Source of the DNA: Balneolaceae bacterium
GTDB taxonomy: Bacteria > Bacteroidota > Rhodothermia > Balneolales > Balneolaceae
Direction of reading: 5' to 3'
Assembly (NCBI GenBank): GCA_007123785.1
Contig: SLGL01000450.1
Coordinates: 1 to 8,802, forward strand
DNA length: 8,802 nt
Every line of letters starts with the position of its first letter. The first letter of the stretch is position 1. Below are positions 1-5,774 of this stretch, one piece after another. A model generated the notes under the pieces. It searched no databases and was not told the DNA's origin. It worked only from the letters and a program-made list of their open reading frames with translations. A program made the translations under genes and the position numbers.

Positions 1-609
1 ACTGGAATCGTCACGCCGTACATCATACACCGCCAGAAGTGTGCCTTTATTGGAGGTTACCATAGCCGGAATCCGGTACGTATGAACATCGTCCTGATTG
101 GCTGAACGAATTTTCTTGGCAGGCTTCAGAGCCACCTGCGGCCGATCGCTTTCAGCCTGGTATTCATTGCCATTCAGAAGTACAGTTTTTGAATCAATTT
201 CAAGAAGATCGGTCAGGGTAACGGCATCATTCAGTTTCACCGAAACCCAAAAATAGTTGCGCCCTTCCTCCAGAGCCTGATTCATACTGATGGTTTGCTG
301 TTCATTCAACTCATCGGATGAGCCAACCTCTTTTTCGGCAGAGAATTCGTTTTCATCCCCCGTGTAAAAGAGTTGTACCTGTTCGATGAAGCGTGTGGTT
401 TCTGATCCGAATAGGAGGATAAATTCTTCCGCTGTGATGCCGGACTGTGTGGTCAAAATTTCAAATTTCAGTACGGGATTGTGCTGCTCTCCCACAAAAA
501 CCGGCTGCACCGGTTTGTGAACCGAAATGGATGCGCTCTTTTGGCCTAAAATTGTTGAAGTACACAACAAACAAGCCGCAATAGTAATGATCAGAAAGCT
601 GAATTTCAT
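1..609 (-). CDS. nanH: Exo-alpha-sialidase (GH33), N-terminal part, cut by window edge
   Basis: Likely secreted sialidase that removes terminal sialic acid from glycoconjugates. Only the first 203 codons are present; the frame is open from ATG at 609 to base 1. Residues 1-22 look like a signal peptide (K2, hydrophobic core, cleavage near L-G/Q at 21-23). Residues about 25-165 are a beta-rich domain resembling the BNR-associated N-terminal domain found before the propeller in Bacteroidota sialidases. The propeller then starts with Y-R-I-P at 178-181, the Y/FRIP motif whose Arg (R179 here) is the first member of the sialidase arginine triad, followed by T-S-N-K-G-T-L-L-A-V-Y-D-V-R at 185-198, typical of GH33. 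The catalytic Asp, the nucleophilic Tyr/Glu pair and the Asp boxes would lie beyond the edge. A C at position 13 could make it a lipoprotein, but the signal would be very short. It lies 288 nt downstream of the susD-like gene, beyond a terminator, so it probably has its own promoter. Family call is firm; linkage specificity cannot be read. Confidence 0.
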   Translation of the reverse strand, partial: MKFSFLIITIAACLLCTSTILGQKSASISVHKPVQPVFVGEQHNPVLKFEILTTQSGITAEEFILLFGSETTRFIEQVQLFYTGDENEFSAEKEVGSSDELNEQQTISMNQALEEGRNYFWVSVKLNDAVTLTDLLEIDSKTVLLNGNEYQAESDRPQVALKPAKKIRSANQDDVHTYRIPAMVTSNKGTLLAVYDVRRDDSS

Positions 610-626
610 GAGTGGTTTGATTTTTG

Positions 627-655
627 TATTTAAATATAGACTAGTGTCGTGTCAA
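627..655 (-). promoter_or_regulatory. Weak candidate promoter for the sialidase gene
   Basis: On the minus strand a perfect TTGACA (650-655) is followed after 17 nt by TAAATA (627-632), about 18 nt before the start codon. The -10 match is poor. Bacteroidota RNA polymerase normally prefers TTTG / TAnnTTTG; the nearest such box, TATATTTA at 631-638, is too close to the TTG. A promoter is expected here because a terminator separates this gene from the one upstream, but this exact placement is tentative. Confidence 0.
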
Positions 656-659
656 TCCT

Positions 660-725
660 AAACCTGTCAGGTTTGGAGTATTAAAACCAGATTTCATTAT
701 ATAAATCATAAAACCTGACAGGTTT
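660..725. repeat. Inverted pair of 15-bp palindromic repeats AAACCTGTCAGGTTT
   Basis: AAACCTGTCAGGTTT at 660-674 and its exact reverse complement AAACCTGACAGGTTT at 711-725, 36 nt apart. Each copy is itself a 7-1-7 palindrome (AAACCTG / CAGGTTT), so the segment can form two small hairpins or one 15-bp stem with a long A/T-rich loop. It lies 51-116 nt upstream of the sialidase start. No T-run follows on either strand that would make a clear terminator. The related element at 5732-5762 suggests a family of short dispersed intergenic repeats in this genome. Confidence 0.
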
Positions 726-836
726 TGACCAACATTTTATCGTTGACAAGACAATAGCAAGTTTAGCTAAACTATGGTGAAACTAATTTGCCCGGTAAGT
801 TAATAGCAGATAGATAATGTTAAGGTCTCACTACTT

Positions 837-880
837 AAAAAAGTACCCTCCTTCCGGTAAAAACCGGTAAAGGAGAGTAC
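837..880 (-). terminator. Rho-independent terminator after the susD-like gene
   Basis: Read on the minus strand, GTACTCTCCTT pairs with AAGGAGGGTAC (11 bp with one G-T wobble), a 2-nt bulge follows, and an inner CCGG/CCGG stem closes a TTTTTA loop; the hairpin spans 843-880. Six T residues follow directly (842-837). It starts 17 nt after the SusD stop codon and should end the SusC-SusD transcript. On the plus strand the hairpin is followed by only an interrupted T-rich stretch, so termination in that direction would be weaker. Confidence 0.
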
Positions 881-897
881 ATTTTCTGCCTTTTTAG

Positions 898-2361
898 TTA
901 ATTAGCGTAACAAGGATTTTGTTCAATTTGTGAGTTAAGTGTAATGGTATTTGTTGAGATTGGCCAAAGCAGCAGACAGTCATCGCGGGTACGGTCCTGA
1001 AGGGACGGCACCAGATCGAATGCTTTATCGAAACGTACCAGGTCCCACCATCGCTTGCCTTCGTGAGCAAGTTCTAACATGCGTTCCTGCAAAATTGCCG
1101 AGTCCAGCGACTCCTGATCCATCGGGCCGGAATAATCATCCAGACCGGCACGGTTTCTAACCATGTTCAGCTCCGGTGTGGGGTCTTGTCCGAGTGCGTT
1201 TTTGGCCTCTGCTCTCATCAACAGAACATCAGCGTAGCGATAGAGAATCAGGTCGTCCAGGAAGAGACGACTGCCATCTTCTACAGTTCCGCTGAATTTA
1301 TTGGATACAGAAGCAAAAAGTTCAGCGCCGCCTTCCTCGTCAAACGTGTAGATTTCGATGAATGTATTATCTCTTCGGAGATCATCTTCATTGAATTGGC
1401 TTCTGAGAAGTGGTGATGGGCTCACTCGGTTCAACCCGCCGCCTTCTCCAACACGCTGCCTGGTTTCCTCATCCGTAGCACCGGGAATCTGGTCACCCCG
1501 GATGTACATTTCACTGCCATAATTAGCGCCAGACTCATCCCGGCCATAATGGGCTGCAAGCAGAATTTCAGCGTTTTTCTTGTTATTGAAATCAAAGATG
1601 TCACCGAAATCATCGAGCAGGGCAACATTGGCTTGATCCACGGCTTCGGTGGCTGCCAGTGCTTCCTGAATATCGCTGTTCCCTCCGCCCAATCTTTTTC
1701 CTGTCCAGAGATACACATCAGCTTTGAGTGCATTCACTGCCGGTGCCGACCAGACACTTCTGTCGGAAATATCGCCCGAGGGAAACAGGCTGAGCGACTG
1801 TTCGATATCGCTTTTGATCTGTGTGAATACCTCTTCAGCCGAAGCTCTCGGTCTGAAGATTTCAACCGGGTCAAATCCTTCGGTTGGCTCCAAAACAAGT
1901 GGAACACCGCCCCAGGTTCTCACCATCATATAATACAGATGGGCGCGCATAGCGTAGGCCTGAGCCACAAGCCGATTCTTATCATTATCATTGGCAAAAT
2001 CAATATCAGGAATATACTTGATTCCCAAATTTGTCTGATGCACCACCCAATATAGGCCCAACCACTGAGGGCCGGCATTTGTGGGATTCAGGTTATTTTG
2101 AAAATATCTCTCCCTTCCTTCAGGAGCCTGAAGGCCAAATGAAAGAGTTTCCCCGCGTGCTTCACCCCACCAGAGTAAGTTACTGGCAATTTGATTACGT
2201 TGTAATACATACATTCCATAGATCCCGGCCTCTGCGTCTTCTTCTGAATTCCAGAAAGATTCCGCACCTATCTGGCTAACCGGCTCCACATTCAAAATAT
2301 CGGTGCACGACAAAAAGATAAACGGCACCAAAATCAGATAAACTATTCGTTTTAATTTCAT
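898..2361 (-). CDS. SusD/RagB-family surface glycan-binding lipoprotein
   Basis: Outer-membrane, surface-exposed lipoprotein that forms the lid of the SusC transporter and hands over ligand; in this context the ligand is probably sialic acid or sialylated glycan (NanU-like role, inferred). 487 residues, a normal length. A type II signal ends at L-S-C19. The N-terminal SusD-like region follows (about 20-220; P-x-S at 27-29, S-F-W at 35-37, W-G-G-V-P at 150-154), with the helical TPR-like core. The RagB/SusD C-terminal region is clear: Y-R-Y-A-D-V-L-L-M-R-A-E-A at 374-386, N-x-V-R-N-R-A-G at 399-406, E-R-x-L-E-L-A-H-E-G-K-R-W-W-D-L at 426-441, and a closing Q-N-P-C-Y at 481-485. The ATG at 2361 lies 18 nt after the SusC stop and is preceded by GAGGAA (2364-2369) only 2 nt away. 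Tight spacing shows co-transcription with susC; a terminator follows. Ligand-contacting residues cannot be assigned from sequence. Confidence 0.
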   Translation of the reverse strand: MKLKRIVYLILVPFIFLSCTDILNVEPVSQIGAESFWNSEEDAEAGIYGMYVLQRNQIASNLLWWGEARGETLSFGLQAPEGRERYFQNNLNPTNAGPQWLGLYWVVHQTNLGIKYIPDIDFANDNDKNRLVAQAYAMRAHLYYMMVRTWGGVPLVLEPTEGFDPVEIFRPRASAEEVFTQIKSDIEQSLSLFPSGDISDRSVWSAPAVNALKADVYLWTGKRLGGGNSDIQEALAATEAVDQANVALLDDFGDIFDFNNKKNAEILLAAHYGRDESGANYGSEMYIRGDQIPGATDEETRQRVGEGGGLNRVSPSPLLRSQFNEDDLRRDNTFIEIYTFDEEGGAELFASVSNKFSGTVEDGSRLFLDDLILYRYADVLLMRAEAKNALGQDPTPELNMVRNRAGLDDYSGPMDQESLDSAILQERMLELAHEGKRWWDLVRFDKAFDLVPSLQDRTRDDCLLLWPISTNTITLNSQIEQNPCYAN

Positions 2362-2379
2362 GGTTCCTCGTTGTTATGA

Positions 2380-5300
2380 TTAAAATGTTATGTCAATTCC
2401 CGCAGTAATCGTTCGCGGATGAGGATACCTGCCGCTATCCGTGCCTCCCACTTCGGGGATCAGTCCACGATAGGATGTAAAGTAGTGCAGGTTGCTGCCT
2501 GTGAGGTACAATCTCAGACTTTGCATTCCAAATCTTGTAGCAATATCAACGGGTGCCCGGTAGCTCAGTGTAACTTCGCGCAGTGACAGATAATCACCTC
2601 GTTCATAGTACCATGAGGAACCTCTCCAAAGATTCTCTTTCCAGAACTGATCGGCCCAGTGATAACGCGGTACATCGGTCTGGTCGCCTTGCTCTTGCCA
2701 GGAACGCAGCACATCGGTAGTAGGTGCCTGATCACCCTGGAACTGTCCGTTTTGGCGAGCCCGAATATTGTTGTAGATGGTGTGGCCGATAGCATAATCC
2801 ATGGCAACATTCAAACCGAAACTTCTGTAGGAAACATTGGTAGCAAAACCCCCGGTCCATGGCGGCAGCTCGTTGCCCTGGTACACTCTGTCGCGTTCAT
2901 CAATCACACCGTTGCCGTCTACATCCAGCCAGTTTACATCACCGCCGTGCTTTTCGTGGTTGGGACTGTTCACGAGAAGGTCGGTTGGGCCGGCCTGTGC
3001 TTCTTCATCGGTAGCAAATATGCCGATCTGCTCGTAAGCAAACATTTTCCCAATGGAGTGGCCCTCCTGAAAACCGCCGGCCCAGGTATAATCACCAAGG
3101 CTCGGATCATAGATAAAGATACCTCCTATCCGATTGTTTTCATTATCATTTTCGGGAAGAGTCAGAATTTGATTGGTAGTATAAGCCACATTAAAACTCG
3201 CACTCCAGAAAAAGTTCTGCCCTTCCATCACGAGGGCGTCCAGTTCCATCTCAAATCCGCGGTTTTCAAACGAAGCGAGGTTGGTGGTAATACTCTGAAA
3301 ACCGGTAGACTGCGGAAGTTGCATCGCCCAAAGAATATCGTCGGTTACACGATTGTAGTAATCAAACAGTACGGAAATGCGGCCATCAAACAATCCGATA
3401 TCCATGCCGGTATTAAATGTAGTTGATTTTTCCCACCGAAGGTTTTGGTTCGGCATCTGGTTATTGATAATAGCCGGATTTCCATTATATTCAGAGCCAA
3501 CCGAATACTGTCCCTGGGACTGATAGTTGCCAATGGCCCTGTTATTTCCTGTCGTGCCATAGCTGGCTCTCACTTTTAACTGATCCACCAGTGATTGCCC
3601 CACTGGCCAGAACGATTCGTTGTGGATATTCCATCCGAACGAAACACCGGGAAAATAACCCCACTGATTTCCCTGACCGAAATTGGAGGCGCCATCAATC
3701 CGGTAACTGCCTGAAAACAGGTAGCGACGGTCGTAGTCGTATGTCACACGGCTGAAGTATCCCAGCATCACCAGTTCGGAAAAGTTACTGTTCACATTGG
3801 TCGGTTCGGCCGATGCATTCAGTGTTGGTACATTGTCAGACGCTGCACCACGACCCGATGCGCTCAAATTGAAAGTTTGATCGTCGTAATAGGTGGCTCC
3901 TGCTTTCACTTCAAAGCTGTGTAATCCTCTGAAAGAGTCACTGTAGGTGAGCACTCCATCGACCTGGCGCTGCCAGTAGAGCGAATGGTTTCCTGATGCA
4001 TTTCGGGAGTCAATAAAACTCGCCCCGCTTCTGTGAGCACCGTCAAAAGAATTGGCAATACTGTTCACTGCATAAAGTGATATTGAGGGCTCAAAATATA
4101 ATCGTTCGGGAATAATACTCCAATCGGCATTGAATCCAAGCGTCAATTGCTGTGTGTTATTCTGGCGTTGTAACATCTGCTGGTAATATTCCGGGTTTCC
4201 CATCGAGCGGTTCTGGCCTGGAGCCAGTGTTCCGTCCTCAAAGCGGTATTTTGTTGTGGGGGGCAGACTCAGTGCACGTTCAAAAATCCAGCCAGTATTG
4301 TCTACCTGTTCACTGGATTGATTACTAAAATTAGCCTGGCCACTTACTCTCAGGTTTTCAAACACTTCAATATCGGCCCTTAGGTCTGCTGTAAGCCTCT
4401 CATATCCTGTACCGATCGCAATTCCATTGTTATCCAGGTACCCAATTCCGGCTTTGTACCGAGACGTTTGACTTCCGCCCGACACCGAAATATAGTGATT
4501 GTGTGTGTTGGCCGGATTGAACAGAACATCCTGCCAATCGGTTTCCTGGAACATGATGGTTCGTGATGGATTCAGCGGATCGGACATGGTTTGCCATCCG
4601 TCCGGTGCAGTTTCACCTGGTTGTAAATATTGAGGAGTAAAGAATGTGTTTTGCGACCTGTCATTACCTATCCCAAAACCTGTTGGCAAGCTTTCTCGGC
4701 TCATGAACTGCGGAAACTGTTCCGCAGTTGCGGCAAGTCCGAGCCTTCCGTAATAGATGTAATCCTCAGCACCTACAAGATCGTGCTGGCGTGCCAGTGA
4801 AGCTACGCCTACACTGTAATTGTAGTTTACCTGCATGTCTCCGGCAACACCGCTTTTTGTAGTTACTACAACCACCCCGTTTGATGCGCGTGAACCGTAA
4901 ATAGAGGTTGCAGCAGCATCTTTCAGAACCTGAATCGATTCAATGTCCCGCGGGTTTATTCCCTGAAGATTCGTACGCACTACACCATCGACCACGTAAA
5001 GTGGAGTTGCACCGCCCGGACTGGAGATAGATGTACCTCCGCGCAAAACTATGGAGGGTGTGGAACCGGGCTGTCCGCTTCCTGATGCTACTCTTAATCC
5101 GGCAACTCTGCCTTGCAATGCAGACATGGGATTTGCATAGGGAACATCTGCCAGTGTTCGTGTATCTACTGTTGATACCGATGTCGTGAGCATATCTCTT
5201 GCCTGTTCACCATAGCCTATCACTACTAATTCCTCTAATCTGGCAACATCCGGCCGCATCACCACATCAATGGTGTTTCTTCCGTCAATTTCAATTACCT

Positions 5301-5550
5301 GTCTTATGAAGCCAACAGCACTGAAAATCAGTGTGTCATTTGGGGCTGCCGTCAACTGGTAGTTCCCGTCTCGATCACTCACAGTTCCCGTTGCTGTGTC
5401 TTTTACCATAATATTCACACCTACCAACGGATCACCTGTATCCTGTGTGGTAACGGTACCTGAAACCTCATGGTCCTGTGCAAATGCTGAAACTGTAAAA
5501 GCACCTGCTATCAGAATGAGCATACTGTATCGTAATATTTGTTTTCTCAT
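2380..5550 (-). CDS. SusC/RagA-family TonB-dependent outer-membrane transporter
   Basis: Energised outer-membrane importer partnered with the SusD protein downstream; a NanO-like role in sialic-acid import is inferred from the neighbours. From the chosen start it is 1056 residues. A signal peptide spans 1-24 (M-R-K-Q start, hydrophobic core, A-F-A/Q cleavage). A carboxypeptidase-regulatory-like beta domain lies at about 27-97 (V-S-G-T-V ... G-D-P-L-V-G-V-N). L-E-E-L-V-V-I-G-Y-G at 105-114 precedes the plug at about 115-235, with V-D-G-V-V-R at 187-192 and the SusC signature Y-G-S-R-A-S-N-G-V-V-V-V-T-T-K at 218-232. The rest is the beta-barrel, ending in a terminal Phe. The reading frame extends upstream to an ATG at 5658, but that would put 36 polar residues before the signal peptide, so ATG 5550 is preferred; it has no clear Shine-Dalgarno sequence. 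It lies 224 nt after the symporter fusion gene, so it may have its own promoter or be reached by read-through. No N-terminal STN/anti-sigma domain is present. An unusual perfect hairpin lies inside the gene at 4706-4729. Confidence 0.
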   Translation of the reverse strand: MRKQILRYSMLILIAGAFTVSAFAQDHEVSGTVTTQDTGDPLVGVNIMVKDTATGTVSDRDGNYQLTAAPNDTLIFSAVGFIRQVIEIDGRNTIDVVMRPDVARLEELVVIGYGEQARDMLTTSVSTVDTRTLADVPYANPMSALQGRVAGLRVASGSGQPGSTPSIVLRGGTSISSPGGATPLYVVDGVVRTNLQGINPRDIESIQVLKDAAATSIYGSRASNGVVVVTTKSGVAGDMQVNYNYSVGVASLARQHDLVGAEDYIYYGRLGLAATAEQFPQFMSRESLPTGFGIGNDRSQNTFFTPQYLQPGETAPDGWQTMSDPLNPSRTIMFQETDWQDVLFNPANTHNHYISVSGGSQTSRYKAGIGYLDNNGIAIGTGYERLTADLRADIEVFENLRVSGQANFSNQSSEQVDNTGWIFERALSLPPTTKYRFEDGTLAPGQNRSMGNPEYYQQMLQRQNNTQQLTLGFNADWSIIPERLYFEPSISLYAVNSIANSFDGAHRSGASFIDSRNASGNHSLYWQRQVDGVLTYSDSFRGLHSFEVKAGATYYDDQTFNLSASGRGAASDNVPTLNASAEPTNVNSNFSELVMLGYFSRVTYDYDRRYLFSGSYRIDGASNFGQGNQWGYFPGVSFGWNIHNESFWPVGQSLVDQLKVRASYGTTGNNRAIGNYQSQGQYSVGSEYNGNPAIINNQMPNQNLRWEKSTTFNTGMDIGLFDGRISVLFDYYNRVTDDILWAMQLPQSTGFQSITTNLASFENRGFEMELDALVMEGQNFFWSASFNVAYTTNQILTLPENDNENNRIGGIFIYDPSLGDYTWAGGFQEGHSIGKMFAYEQIGIFATDEEAQAGPTDLLVNSPNHEKHGGDVNWLDVDGNGVIDERDRVYQGNELPPWTGGFATNVSYRSFGLNVAMDYAIGHTIYNNIRARQNGQFQGDQAPTTDVLRSWQEQGDQTDVPRYHWADQFWKENLWRGSSWYYERGDYLSLREVTLSYRAPVDIATRFGMQSLRLYLTGSNLHYFTSYRGLIPEVGGTDSGRYPHPRTITAGIDITF

Positions 5551-5655
5551 AGCTACTATCCGAAGTTTTGATTTTAACGATGAGAGGCATTCAGACACGA
5601 AACCCTCTTCCGGTTTCAGAAATCTGTCTGATCGTGCCTCTATACTCAAGAAGGG

Positions 5656-5669
5656 CAATCCACGGATTG
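5656..5669. promoter_or_regulatory. 14-bp palindrome in the susC leader, possible operator
   Basis: CAATCC-AC-GGATTG is a perfect 6-2-6 palindrome 106-119 nt upstream of the preferred SusC start. On the minus strand a TAATATTG box (5680-5687) lies just upstream of it and matches the Bacteroidota -7 consensus TAnnTTTG at all but one fixed position, but I find no TTG at the proper -33 distance. If that box is real, the palindrome would sit over the start of transcription, where a repressor could act. Function is inferred; a chance palindrome of this size is possible. Confidence 0.
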
Positions 5670-5731
5670 TACTCTACTACAATATTAACCGTTGATACCG
5701 CTATGTTGATCGGAGATGGATTTTTGAAACG

Positions 5732-5762
5732 AAACCTAAGGTTTTTGAAACCTTGGAGGTTT
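5732..5762. repeat. Bulged 13-bp hairpin of AAACCT/AGGTTT repeats
   Basis: Plus strand: AAACCT-AAGGTTT, loop TTG, AAACCTT-GG-AGGTTT. The two halves pair over 13 bp with a 2-nt GG bulge, and each half (5732-5744, 5748-5762) is also a short palindrome. It begins 12 nt beyond the stop codon of the symporter fusion. No T-run follows on the minus strand, so it is a poor classical terminator; it could stabilise the 3' end of the upstream message or cause partial attenuation before susC. It shares AAACCT...AGGTTT ends with the pair at 660-725. Confidence 0.
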
Positions 5763-5774
5763 AGAGGAAGCATA

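Noticed and set aside
571..609. Lipobox at Cys13 or Cys16 of the sialidase signal
   Set aside because: The hydrophobic stretch before these cysteines is too short for a normal type II signal, and a better type I cleavage site lies near residue 22.
1549..2055. A 168-codon plus-strand open frame opposite the susD-like gene
   Set aside because: It is antisense to a clear SusD family protein, has low-complexity Ile/His-rich content and shows no family features.
2659..3426. A 255-codon plus-strand open frame
   Set aside because: It lies wholly antisense to the SusC barrel, has no recognisable domain or signal, and its composition reflects the reverse complement of a well-supported gene.
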